Below are positions 44,989-54,057 of a stretch of 64,000 nt of DNA, piece by piece. The notes beneath the pieces were generated by a model. The model saw only the letters and a program-made list of their open reading frames with translations. It was not told the DNA's origin and made no database searches. The stretch lies in assembly GCA_020635275.1 (NCBI GenBank), contig JACKAA010000002.1, positions 682,001 to 746,000 of the forward strand, written 5' to 3'. Each line of letters begins with the position of its first letter. The stretch's first letter is position 1. Made by a program: the position numbers and the translations under genes. The DNA comes from Ignavibacteriales bacterium. Its GTDB lineage: Bacteria > Bacteroidota > Ignavibacteria > Ignavibacteriales > Melioribacteraceae.

Positions 44989-47913
44989 ATGAAGATGCAC
45001 TCAAGAATAATAGTGTTTCTATTTTTCATTTTATTAATAAGCTATCCGTTTTTACTAAGCCACGCGCAAGCAAAAACTAATGATGAAATAAAAGAACTTG
45101 TTCAAAAATTTAAAACACAATCGCGCGGACCTTACAAAGCAATAAGATGGTTTTGTCCAGATGGATCTACTGTTCCGCCTGATCAACGTTGTCCCGAACC
45201 AGGCGGAGTTCAAAGAGCGCAATACAAAGATGAAGTTGTTTCTTTAGCTAAAACAAATAAAATTTATTTAGGGCAAATTTTATCTGCAACAAAACTTGAA
45301 GATTTTTTAGATGAGCAAAATCAATATTCACGGTTAAAACAATACCAAATAGAGAGTTACCTTAAACTTATTGACAATGGCTGGGTTAACCAAAAAGCAA
45401 AATTTTATCGTGGTGCAATTCAGGTTGAAGATGAACAAAATTGGGGTAGAAGTTTTCTTCAAGAAATTTTAGCAAAGGATAAATTAGTAAGCGAGAACTT
45501 CTATTTAATTCGATCAGCAGCAAATGATATTCCACATAAAGGCGATACAAAAAATGCAGAAAAAGTTAGAGCAATTTCAAAAACACTTTCCGATACAATT
45601 CCATCGTTTATGAGTTTGAGAGTAAAACTTCATGGAAATCCTGAGGAAAAAGATATACAAAGTGTTAAGCAATATGTAAAAGATAACAACAAAAAACTAA
45701 CGGAAGATCAAAAAAAGGAATTTGTAAAGCTTGTTGATGAAATGAATAAAATGTATGCCCCTATTGAGCTTGGTTTCTTGACCAAGTTGATTAAACCGCT
45801 TCCAAAAGATTCAGAAGTTAAAACAAAGACGCAAAATTTTATTAACTCTAAAAAATCTTTGGGTGAATTATCCGAGAATGATTACAATACTCTTTCTGAT
45901 ATTTTATTAAAAATTCGAACGGAAACTTTAAAATATAAAAAAGGCAATACCAGGCTTGATTTGCTTGATTTATCATTAACTTTAGAAAACATTCTTTTCA
46001 CCGAATTAAATACTTGGGCCCCAAAAACATTAAGTGAACTACTGAAAAAAAATTACTGTCTTGCGCAAACTCTTGCCGGTATAGGAAATTTAGAATTATG
46101 GGAATGGGAAAAAGTCAAGTTAACTTTAACCGCGAATTCTGTTGATAAAAAAAATATTGACGAACTTATACAAGTAAATGAATTAAGCAAAAGAATAATT
46201 GAGTGGTCGGCAAACATGATTCGATCAACTTATGGAAATGAACTTAATTTATTTTTAGGTTTCGAGCCAATTGCACATGGATTTATTGATGATAAAATAA
46301 GAGCATCTGTTTTGCTTTTTTACGGCAATACAGTAAGTCAGTTAAATGAGTTTGTGATGAAGGAAATTGGTCAAAAAAATGAAGTGCTGAATTTAGCAAA
46401 TCAAAATCAAATTAAAGGATTAAATCCTGGTTATGCAAAAGGAGAGCTTGTTGTTATAAAAGGTCTAGCTGAAGACGTTGAGTTTAAGTCTGATAAAATT
46501 TATGCATTTGAAAAACCTTTAGCTGATCTAAAACCAGTTGCCGGATTATTAACAGTCTCAGAAGGGAATTTAATTTCTCATATTCAGCTTCTTGCAAGAA
46601 ATCTTGGAATTCCCAATGCCACATTGTCTCAAGAGAGCCTTGATGATCTTATGAAATTTAATGGCAAAAAAGTTTTTTATGCTGTTTCCAGAAAAGGGAA
46701 AGTTATTATGAAACTTGAAAAAGATATGACCGAGATTGAAAAAAATCTTTTTGCCGTTAAAAAAGAAATAACAGAAATATTTAATGTTCCGACTGACAAA
46801 TTAAAATTGAACGAAAACAAATTAATTGATTTGAGAAAACTTAAATCAATAGATTCTGGTGTTTTGTGCGGACCTAAAGCCGCAAATCTTGGTCAATTAA
46901 AAAGTATGTTCCCGGATAATGTCGTTGAGGGATTTGTAATTCCATTCGGCACATTTAAAGAACACATGAACCAAATGATTCCCGGCAAATCAATATCTTA
47001 TTGGAAATCTTTAAACGATACTTTTACTGAAAAAAGAAAAATGGAAAAAGTTGGTAAAAGCGAAAAAGAGATAGAAGATTTTACATTAGCAAAATTAAAA
47101 GAGCTTCAAGCGCTTATAAATGAAATGCCGTTGCTGCCAAACTTTGTTGCTGATCTAAAAAATAATTTTTCAAAAATATTTGCAGCTGAAATTGGAAAAA
47201 TTGGTGTTTTCTTGCGCAGCGATACAAACATGGAAGATTTGAAAGATTTTACCGGAGCCGGACTAAATCTTACTTTGTTTAATATTCAAAAAAAAGAAGA
47301 AATTTTAAAAGGAATAAAGCAGGTTTGGGCATCACCTTTTTCTGAAAGAAGTTACAGATGGAGACAAAAAATATTACAAAATCCCGAAAATGTTTATCCA
47401 TCAATTTTAGTAATTCCAGGAGTAAATGTTGATTGTTCTGGAGTAATGATAACAACGGGAGTAACATCAAATAATGAAAAAGATGTGACTGTTGCTTTTA
47501 ACAGAGGCGTCGGCGGAGCTGTTGAAGGTCAGCAAGCCGAAAGTTATTTAATAAAAGACAACGGGTCAAATATTTTGATTTCTCCTTCACGCGAAAATAA
47601 ATTCACGGTTTTAAATTCAGCTGGCGGAACAAGTAAGGAATTTGCAAATTTTCAAAATAGAATTTTAAGTGAAGAAAATATTAATCAGATATTTGAAATG
47701 AGTAAGGAAATAAAAACTCGATTACCAAACACGCCTGGTGTTGAATCATCAGGACCTTTTGATGTTGAGCTTGGATTTAAGGACTCTAAGATTTGGCTTT
47801 TTCAAGTTAGACCTTTTGTCGAAAATAAAAGAGCGGCATCTTCTAATTATATAAACAGTTTGGATGCAAAAATTAATAGCAGTAAAAAAGTAAATTTGAA
47901 TATAGAATTGTAA
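44989..47913 (+). CDS. Exported dikinase-like phosphotransferase (phospho-His swivel plus ATP-grasp)
   Basis: The ATG at 44989 follows AAAGG and opens a signal peptide ending SHAQA in this 974-residue protein. The N-terminal 470 residues are unrecognised and include a Cys pair in CPDGSTVPPDQRC. A swivel domain follows with the phospho-His at His531 (NLISHIQLLARNLGIPNA). The C-terminal part is the PPDK-type ATP-grasp: GPKAANLGQL near 627, LRSDTNMEDL near 742, NRGVGGAVEG, DVELG at 925-929 and FQVRP ending at Pro942. The swivel-then-ATP-grasp order matches alpha-glucan water dikinases, not PEP synthase, and the PEP-binding barrel is missing. Catalysis outside the cytoplasm would need exported ATP. 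Confidence 0.85.
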   Translation: MKMHSRIIVFLFFILLISYPFLLSHAQAKTNDEIKELVQKFKTQSRGPYKAIRWFCPDGSTVPPDQRCPEPGGVQRAQYKDEVVSLAKTNKIYLGQILSATKLEDFLDEQNQYSRLKQYQIESYLKLIDNGWVNQKAKFYRGAIQVEDEQNWGRSFLQEILAKDKLVSENFYLIRSAANDIPHKGDTKNAEKVRAISKTLSDTIPSFMSLRVKLHGNPEEKDIQSVKQYVKDNNKKLTEDQKKEFVKLVDEMNKMYAPIELGFLTKLIKPLPKDSEVKTKTQNFINSKKSLGELSENDYNTLSDILLKIRTETLKYKKGNTRLDLLDLSLTLENILFTELNTWAPKTLSELLKKNYCLAQTLAGIGNLELWEWEKVKLTLTANSVDKKNIDELIQVNELSKRIIEWSANMIRSTYGNELNLFLGFEPIAHGFIDDKIRASVLLFYGNTVSQLNEFVMKEIGQKNEVLNLANQNQIKGLNPGYAKGELVVIKGLAEDVEFKSDKIYAFEKPLADLKPVAGLLTVSEGNLISHIQLLARNLGIPNATLSQESLDDLMKFNGKKVFYAVSRKGKVIMKLEKDMTEIEKNLFAVKKEITEIFNVPTDKLKLNENKLIDLRKLKSIDSGVLCGPKAANLGQLKSMFPDNVVEGFVIPFGTFKEHMNQMIPGKSISYWKSLNDTFTEKRKMEKVGKSEKEIEDFTLAKLKELQALINEMPLLPNFVADLKNNFSKIFAAEIGKIGVFLRSDTNMEDLKDFTGAGLNLTLFNIQKKEEILKGIKQVWASPFSERSYRWRQKILQNPENVYPSILVIPGVNVDCSGVMITTGVTSNNEKDVTVAFNRGVGGAVEGQQAESYLIKDNGSNILISPSRENKFTVLNSAGGTSKEFANFQNRILSEENINQIFEMSKEIKTRLPNTPGVESSGPFDVELGFKDSKIWLFQVRPFVENKRAASSNYINSLDAKINSSKKVNLNIEL

Positions 47914-47922
47914 GGATAGAAA

Positions 47923-49176
47923 ATGAAAATTTTAAAAACTTTAATAATTGTTTTTGCAATATTTTCTTCGGAATTGGTTTATTCATATCCAATTGATGGA
48001 TATTTGCTTACCAATATTAGGCGACTTTTAAGGATTCAATTAATTTTGGATGGCAAAATTAAAGATAAAGAACCTATAAAAGGTGCCCGAAAATCAATTA
48101 ACGATATTAAACTCAACCTTACAAATTCTAAAGGTGATAGTCTAGCAAGTTTTCCAAAAGTTGATGCGGTTTTGCAGAAAAGATTAAACAGTCTTTTCCC
48201 AAACTTAAATGAAAGTTATTCAATCTGTGTTTTAGATGTTACAAAAGGAAAAAAGACACGATATGCTGAAAGACAATCTGAAAGAAGATTTGTACCTGGA
48301 AGTGTTGGAAAGTTAGCAATATTGGCCGGACTATTTACAGAATTACAGACATTGTGTCCCAATTCATTTGAAAAAAGAAGGGAAATTCTAAAAACCAGAT
48401 TTACAAAAGCAGGTAAGTGGGCAATTGTAAATATTCACACTGTTCCATTTTTTGATCCGGAAACGCATAAATTTTTCAAAAGGACGGTTCAACAAGAAGA
48501 TGTGTTTTCTCTTTACGAATGGACAGACCATATGATTTCGGTAAGTTCGAATGCTGCAGCAAGTATTGTTTGGAAAGAGCTAATCTTAATGCGAACATTT
48601 GGTAAAAATTATCCGGTATCGGTTGAAAAAGAAGCTGAATTTTTTGCAAAAACCCCAAAGAAAGAATTAAAGGAAATCGCAATGTCTGTTGTAAACGATC
48701 CTTTAAGAAAATTAGAAATTGATGAAAAAGATTGGCATTTAGGAAGCTTATTTACAAGTGAAGCTAAAAAAATTGTTCCGGGTGAAGGCGGAAGTTTTGC
48801 AACTCCACTTGGTTTAATGCAATATTTAGTTGCATTAGAAAGAGGTAAAATTGTGGATAAGGAATCCAGTTTAGAAATAAAAAGAATTTTGTATCAAACA
48901 GATAGAAGAATTCGTTATGCCCAATCATCAGCATTGAAAGATGCAGCAGTTTACTTTAAGTCGGGAAGTTTATATAAATGCAAAGCGGAAGAAGGATTTG
49001 AATGTAAAAAATATATGGGAAATGTTGAAAATTATATGAATTCTGTAATTATTGTTGAGCACGAAGATGGTACGACTTACATGGTGACCCTAATGTCTAA
49101 TGTTTTAAGAAAGAATTCTGGTTCTGACCATATGGCTCTTGCCTCACAAATTGACAAAGTAATTAGACAGAAGTAA
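47923..49176 (+). CDS. Exported class-A beta-lactamase-like serine hydrolase
   Basis: This 417-residue protein has a signal peptide ending ELVYS and the class-A/transpeptidase layout: Ser127 in SVGK (SxxK, Lys130), the SxN motif Ser208-Ser-Asn210 (SVSSNAAAS), and a KSG motif in YFKSGSLY. The N-terminal 100 residues have no clear match. The protein is longer than true class-A lactamases (about 290), so a peptidoglycan or peptide hydrolase role is possible. It begins 9 bp after the dikinase-like gene, so the two are co-transcribed and probably work in the same compartment. Confidence 0.88.
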   Translation: MKILKTLIIVFAIFSSELVYSYPIDGYLLTNIRRLLRIQLILDGKIKDKEPIKGARKSINDIKLNLTNSKGDSLASFPKVDAVLQKRLNSLFPNLNESYSICVLDVTKGKKTRYAERQSERRFVPGSVGKLAILAGLFTELQTLCPNSFEKRREILKTRFTKAGKWAIVNIHTVPFFDPETHKFFKRTVQQEDVFSLYEWTDHMISVSSNAAASIVWKELILMRTFGKNYPVSVEKEAEFFAKTPKKELKEIAMSVVNDPLRKLEIDEKDWHLGSLFTSEAKKIVPGEGGSFATPLGLMQYLVALERGKIVDKESSLEIKRILYQTDRRIRYAQSSALKDAAVYFKSGSLYKCKAEEGFECKKYMGNVENYMNSVIIVEHEDGTTYMVTLMSNVLRKNSGSDHMALASQIDKVIRQK

Positions 49177-49181
49177 TCTTA

Positions 49182-52022
49182 TCAATCCTTTAATTCTAAT
49201 ATTATTTTATCAATTGCAGACCCAAGGTCCGAATCATTTTCTTTTAACATTTTAATTTTGGGCAAAAGCTGATACATTTTAGAAAGAACTATAACCTTTA
49301 TTGCAGCTAAAATCAATTTATTATCATTACTGTTTAGCAAATCTTCAAAGCATTCTGTTTCATCTGGAATTTTCAATTTATATTGTTTTAATATTTCAGC
49401 AGAAAGCTTTTCAGAAATTTTTAATTCTACAATTGGCAAAATCATTTTCTTCAAATTCATTTCCAATAGATTATCAAGAAAATCAACAGCGTTTGCTCGC
49501 ATTTCTTCTTTTGAACTTTGAATGCTGTTGTAAATTTTAATCATATCCTGTGGTGGATATTTTAGTCCAAGCAAGCGGAAAATTCTTTCTAAACCAACAT
49601 CTAATCGGCTTTCTAAAATTGTTATTAAACTTTTTCTAGCAAGCAATAAAGCCTTATCGGTTTTATTATCATTTGATTCTTCAATTTCTATTTGGGTTTG
49701 AAGATAAATTGAGGTTATAATTTCAAGCTCTAATTTTATTTCATTGTAAAGCTTATTTAAAACTCTATCCCAATCAAATTTTAGCTGTGGATAATTTTGC
49801 TTTAAGCTGTTTAGTGATTTAAGAATTTCCTTTTGTAGATTATAATCTTCTCTTTCAAGCGCATCAAATAATATATTTACGGAATTTCTCGAACCAATAC
49901 CGCCAAGAATTTCAATAATATTTAATTTGGTTTGTTTGTTGGTTGCAGCTCGCAGTAGTTTGTTTTCAAGTTCAACTAACGCAGATTCGCCATAAATTTT
50001 TAATGAATTTATTGCACACTTTGAAGTTTCTGAATTTTCAAGTTTGTTGATCAACAACGGAATAAATTCCGGCAGCAATAAATAACTTAAAGAAGAAATT
50101 GAAGTGTTTACAACCGTAGTGAATTCATCGTTAAGCAAGTCTTTAAAATCATTTAAGTAACTATGTAAATTTGCTATTGCAATTACTTTTGCAATAGTTA
50201 TTTTTTCATCTTCTGAATCAGCATATTTTTTTTGTTTAATGTTTTCAAGTTTTTCATGAACAAGCTGATCCAAATTAAACTTTTCTTTTAAGTAAATATT
50301 ATCTTTAATTTCTATTGCCAGGCTGACCAAAGCAGAGTTGGCAATTTTTTTATCTTCATGGAAAATATATTTTTCCATTAGCTCAATTGAATCTTGTGGA
50401 GCATGTTCAAACAAATAGTGGAAAGCCTCTTCCCTAACTTCTTCATTCGGATCGTTAATAAGGTTTTCAATTTCGCTGTTGTAACTATGCGATTTATAAA
50501 AGTATAAATTTCTTAAAGTCTCAAGCTGAATTTCTGAAATTGGGTGATTTATTAATTTTTCTAACGCTGGAAGAAATGCATCATTTTGAATTTCTCTTAT
50601 AGTCTTTAAAGTATGAAGAATTTGTTTATCCGAGCCATTCTGCAAAATCTTTATTATTCCGCCTATTACAGATTCGTTGCTGATATCAAAACTTTTTTGA
50701 GAGTGATTTTTGTTTTGCTCAAGTTTAATTTTAAATGAATTTAAATATTCTTTTTTTACCTGAATAATAATGTAAAACCAAATAAGTAAAAGAATCAAAG
50801 TTCCAAAACTTATATATCTTATTGATATATCAAATCCAGAACTTAGAATTATTAAAATAAATCCGCCTATGCCGGTAGCAATACTATCAACAAAAATATC
50901 TATATATGATTTTGTTTGATTTTTAATTTCTGCGGGAACGGGCAAAGCGAGAAGTTCCATTCCGGATTTATTAATAGACTGTTTTAAACTTCCGTCACTT
51001 AATCTTATTAATATTGCTGCCCAAAGATGTGGTGAAATAAAAATCGCAAAGGTTCCAATAAATATTCCGGCGGGTAAAAAGAAAAGAGATGTTCCAACTC
51101 CAAACATTCCAACTATTCTTCTAGTTAAGAAAAGTTGAATTAGTAGAGAAATAATATTCATGTTTGAAAACCAAAATCCAAAAAATGAGGTAAGTTCATC
51201 TTCGTTTAAAATTTCTCTTGAGGCAACAGCGCTAAATTGAAATTCAACCAAACGCGCAACAATTACGCTTACACCAACAATTAATGCTAAATAGGTTAGA
51301 TGTTTAGAAGATTGAATTAATTTAATCGGATGGCTTTCAAATAAACGTGTGGCTTTCTTCTGTTTTATGTTCGATTGAAAATGAACTAAGTTTTCTTTCC
51401 ATAAAAAATTTACAATTGGAATACATAAGCTTAGCAGAAAAACCGAAATTAAAATTAAGTTTTCACTTCCTATTAATTCAGCTAAAATACTTGTTAAGTA
51501 ACCGCCAAAAATTCCTCCGCCAATTGCACCGGCCCCGATTATACCAAATAATCTTTTGGCTTCACGCGAATTAAAAATAAGATTTGCAAAAATCCAAAAT
51601 TGAGATGCCGATAAAACTGAAAAGACTGCAACCCAAATGTAGAAAAGATATAAAACCCATCCGCTTAAAAAATTAATTTCCAGTAATATCCAAAAAAGTA
51701 AAAATGAAATATTTGAATAGAATAGTGTTCTCTTAATTATAACTTTTATTGAAGCGACTGTAAGAGAATATGAGTAGAAAGTTATTACTCCGGCAGCAAA
51801 AACTGCTACAAAAATAAATGCAATAGGAAGTTGTTCAATACCAAACTCTGAAAGGAATAATGAAATTACTGTAGGTTTTAAAATTAAATTAGCGGAGATG
51901 ATTAAGAAAATGTAGAAAGTCATAAAGAAGGTTCGTGTATATTCGCCTTCTCTGATATCAAAAGATGTACTTAAAACATTCTTAAAGCTTTTTTCAAGAA
52001 CGCTCTTATCTAAATTAATCAT
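49182..52022 (-). CDS. NTT-like (ATP/ADP translocase family) transporter fused to HEAT repeats
   Basis: Residues 1-430 of this 946-residue protein are a membrane region with about 12 spans and the NTT-type segment REAKRLFGIIGAGAIGGG. Residues 440-950 are helical HEAT-type repeats (for example EVREEAFHYLFEHAPQDSIE and DAFLPALEKLINHP), likely on the cytoplasmic side. As I recall, NTT proteins fused to HEAT repeats are known in free-living bacteria, but their substrate is not established. It converges on the dikinase/beta-lactamase pair, ending 5 bp after it, and its start is close to the second beta-lactamase-like gene. Confidence 0.85.
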   Translation of the reverse strand: MINLDKSVLEKSFKNVLSTSFDIREGEYTRTFFMTFYIFLIISANLILKPTVISLFLSEFGIEQLPIAFIFVAVFAAGVITFYSYSLTVASIKVIIKRTLFYSNISFLLFWILLEINFLSGWVLYLFYIWVAVFSVLSASQFWIFANLIFNSREAKRLFGIIGAGAIGGGIFGGYLTSILAELIGSENLILISVFLLSLCIPIVNFLWKENLVHFQSNIKQKKATRLFESHPIKLIQSSKHLTYLALIVGVSVIVARLVEFQFSAVASREILNEDELTSFFGFWFSNMNIISLLIQLFLTRRIVGMFGVGTSLFFLPAGIFIGTFAIFISPHLWAAILIRLSDGSLKQSINKSGMELLALPVPAEIKNQTKSYIDIFVDSIATGIGGFILIILSSGFDISIRYISFGTLILLLIWFYIIIQVKKEYLNSFKIKLEQNKNHSQKSFDISNESVIGGIIKILQNGSDKQILHTLKTIREIQNDAFLPALEKLINHPISEIQLETLRNLYFYKSHSYNSEIENLINDPNEEVREEAFHYLFEHAPQDSIELMEKYIFHEDKKIANSALVSLAIEIKDNIYLKEKFNLDQLVHEKLENIKQKKYADSEDEKITIAKVIAIANLHSYLNDFKDLLNDEFTTVVNTSISSLSYLLLPEFIPLLINKLENSETSKCAINSLKIYGESALVELENKLLRAATNKQTKLNIIEILGGIGSRNSVNILFDALEREDYNLQKEILKSLNSLKQNYPQLKFDWDRVLNKLYNEIKLELEIITSIYLQTQIEIEESNDNKTDKALLLARKSLITILESRLDVGLERIFRLLGLKYPPQDMIKIYNSIQSSKEEMRANAVDFLDNLLEMNLKKMILPIVELKISEKLSAEILKQYKLKIPDETECFEDLLNSNDNKLILAAIKVIVLSKMYQLLPKIKMLKENDSDLGSAIDKIILELKD

Positions 52023-52067
52023 ATCGAAACTTAATACAACTGAAACTTTCTCTTAGGCAAAATAATA

Positions 52068-52985
52068 TTATTTTGTTTGAGGTTTTAAAATTTCTTCAAC
52101 TTCGGGAAGTAGATTTCTAATAATAGCTTCACCGTTGGGATCTTCAATCAATGCAACAAGTATATATCTTCTCCAGCCATCACCCCAAACCAAAATTGAA
52201 TCTGAATGATAATTTTGCCAAGTTCCGGATTTTCTATAAAGCTTTGCGTTTGGATCAATTTGTTCAATTGAATTTACAAATTTATGATGCAGTTCCGGAT
52301 CAGACATAATTTCTAACATTTCTTCTGAGCGTTCAAAAGAAACTAACTGACCGAAAGCCATTAAATAGTAAAATCTGCAAACTTGTGAAACGGTTGCTGA
52401 GTGGCTTAATCCCATTATTGGATCTGGATAACGAGGACCATCGCTAGCATATCTTTTTCCAACCCACAAACCGCCGCCGTACTCTTCATCATATAAGTCA
52501 TATCTTGGATCTGTTAAAACCTGCTCTATTTTTTTATAACCCAATCTATCAATCATTCTAGTTGAAGCAGCATTATCAGACTTTGCTATCATTAATCTCA
52601 TATCGTCTTTAATTTCATTGGTTTCATTTAAATCACCATCTTCAAAGGCTTGCTCGGCAGTTAATAAAACAGCAATCTTGGGCAAAGAAGCCGCGTACAT
52701 CATATCATTTCCGTTTACTCTAGCAAATTTTACTTTATACGGATCTCTAATATCAACAACTCCAACAGCCATTTGTTTAGATTCAATAAGTTTTTTCCAT
52801 TTAGAATTTTCATTTAATTTTTTTTCTAAGGATGCTTGAAGAGTAAAATCAATTAATTGTCTTAGTGGCTTTATTTGATTTGTATTAATTACAAATGGAA
52901 GGGCATCTTCAACAAGAGAATTGCTATCACCAAAATTATTAAACTCAAATACCAGCAAAAATAAAATTGCATACAGTATTTTCAT
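52068..52985 (-). CDS. Exported class-A beta-lactamase-like serine hydrolase (second)
   Basis: This 305-residue protein has a short hydrophobic export signal and the full class-A motif set: Ser100 in SLPK (SxxK, Lys103), SDN at 136-138, and KSG in YRKSGTW near 256. The length is normal for the class-A fold. The exact substrate (beta-lactam or peptidoglycan) cannot be read from sequence. It lies upstream of the NTT-HEAT gene by 45 bp on the same strand, so the two may form one transcript. It is the second such protein within 5 kb. Confidence 0.9.
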   Translation of the reverse strand: MKILYAILFLLVFEFNNFGDSNSLVEDALPFVINTNQIKPLRQLIDFTLQASLEKKLNENSKWKKLIESKQMAVGVVDIRDPYKVKFARVNGNDMMYAASLPKIAVLLTAEQAFEDGDLNETNEIKDDMRLMIAKSDNAASTRMIDRLGYKKIEQVLTDPRYDLYDEEYGGGLWVGKRYASDGPRYPDPIMGLSHSATVSQVCRFYYLMAFGQLVSFERSEEMLEIMSDPELHHKFVNSIEQIDPNAKLYRKSGTWQNYHSDSILVWGDGWRRYILVALIEDPNGEAIIRNLLPEVEEILKPQTK

Positions 52986-53171
52986 AAATCCTCAAAAATT
53001 AAATTGGAATAATGTATGTAAAAAGAAGATCATTCAAAATAGAATATTTCATGCCAAGTTCAGAAAATATTAATTTATAATGAATATAATCGTAAGACTT
53101 TTTTACATGTAAATGTTACACTTTTATCTCAATCAATCTCAAATTAAAATAATTAATTCATTAATTAAATT

Positions 53172-53185
53172 GTGATTTAGATCAA
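53172..53185 (+). promoter_or_regulatory. Candidate Crp/Fnr-type site before the barrel gene
   Basis: GTGAT-TTAG-ATCAA at 53172-53185 differs from the FNR consensus TTGAT-N4-ATCAA at one base. It is about 80 bp before the start, with a TATAGT-like box at 53218-53223. A palindrome TTACATGTAA (53103-53112) and TTACACTTTTATCTCA (53116-53131) lie further upstream. Confidence 0.4.
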
Positions 53186-53263
53186 AATATTAGCAAAAAC
53201 ACATGTAATTAGTATGGTATAGTAATTGTTTAATATAAACCTGAGTAATTATTAGGAGAGAGC

Positions 53264-53947
53264 ATGATTAAAAAATTCATAATAGTTTTATTTTTAATTG
53301 GAATTACAATTTCGGCACAAACAAGAGATTTTTCAAATTATAGAACAGTTCACATGTCCGTTGGAGCCCAGTTTGGTATGTTTAATGGTGTTGGATTTCA
53401 TGTAAATTTCCTAACATCAAATTTTGCGGATAATTTTCCATTTTCAGCAAAATTAGGTTTTGGTTTCAGTTCTCTCGATCCCGGTGATCCTTTAGCAGCA
53501 AGAAGAATTTTTATTAACAATAATACAAACGGTATTCCAGAGCAAAGCGGCAGAACTTGGGATTTTAACCTTGATTTTTTATATAGATACGGGGTCTTAA
53601 ATTTAAAGAGGAATTATTTTTATGCCGGACCAAGATATACAATGTTCACAGGTAATTTTAATTACGTAGGCGGAAATGAAGATTTTGACATAACAAGCAA
53701 TTTGTGGGGCATTGGAATAGGAATGGAAAATTATTTTAGAATAATACCGCAAATAGATTTAGTAGTAAATTTTGGGTATGATTATTATTTCTCAAATACG
53801 TTATATGGACACGATACCTCATATAGTCCCAGCGGCGAAGATATAAATCCCAGAGAAGAATATAATTTTGCAGATGCCGATAAAGCAATAAATCAGCCAA
53901 AACATCAACTAAAAGCCATGATTGGTTTTAATTATGTGATTCAATAA
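53264..53947 (+). CDS. Small outer-membrane barrel protein of unknown function
   Basis: The 227-residue product has a signal peptide ending ISAQ and many strand-like segments: VHMSVGAQFGMFNGVGFHVNF, FSAKLGFGFSSL, NYFYAGPRYTMFTGNFNYVGG and the last, HQLKAMIGFNYVIQ. A TAGGAGAG site precedes the ATG. It looks like an outer-membrane barrel of the OmpW/opacity type, but I do not recognise a specific family. The promoter region holds a Crp/Fnr-like site, so it may respond to oxygen or a cofactor. Confidence 0.78.
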   Translation: MIKKFIIVLFLIGITISAQTRDFSNYRTVHMSVGAQFGMFNGVGFHVNFLTSNFADNFPFSAKLGFGFSSLDPGDPLAARRIFINNNTNGIPEQSGRTWDFNLDFLYRYGVLNLKRNYFYAGPRYTMFTGNFNYVGGNEDFDITSNLWGIGIGMENYFRIIPQIDLVVNFGYDYYFSNTLYGHDTSYSPSGEDINPREEYNFADADKAINQPKHQLKAMIGFNYVIQ

Positions 53948-53999
53948 AAAAAAATACCAGATGCTCAGACCCCCGATAATATCGGATTCTGGCATCTGG
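53946..53999 (-). terminator. Strong rho-independent terminator for the thioredoxin-fold gene
   Basis: Read on the minus strand, a 17-bp stem forms from CCAGATGC/GCATCTGG (53957-53964 with 53992-53999), CAGA/TCTG and CCGAT/ATCGG around a three-base loop, followed by nine T (53954-53946). It ends the leftward gene whose stop is at 54058, and its T run enters the stop of the converging barrel gene. Confidence 0.9.
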
Positions 54000-54004
54000 C
54001 AGGG

Positions 54005-54038
54005 CAGGGAATTTAAACTAAGAGCAATAAATTCCCTG
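54005..54038 (-). repeat. Perfect 11-bp inverted repeat in the 3' leader of the terminator
   Basis: CAGGGAATTTA at 54005-54015 pairs with TAAATTCCCTG at 54028-54038 around a 12-base loop. With the terminator it makes a two-hairpin 3' end of about 100 bases that is richer in G+C than its surroundings. It could be a stabilising 3' end or a small RNA. Confidence 0.6.
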
Positions 54039-54057
54039 TAGGGTCCCGTGCAATTTT

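Noticed and set aside
53948..54057. Possible tRNA or attachment site in the structured G+C-rich gap
   Set aside because: The hairpins do not form a cloverleaf; the long stem plus T run on the minus strand fits a terminator.
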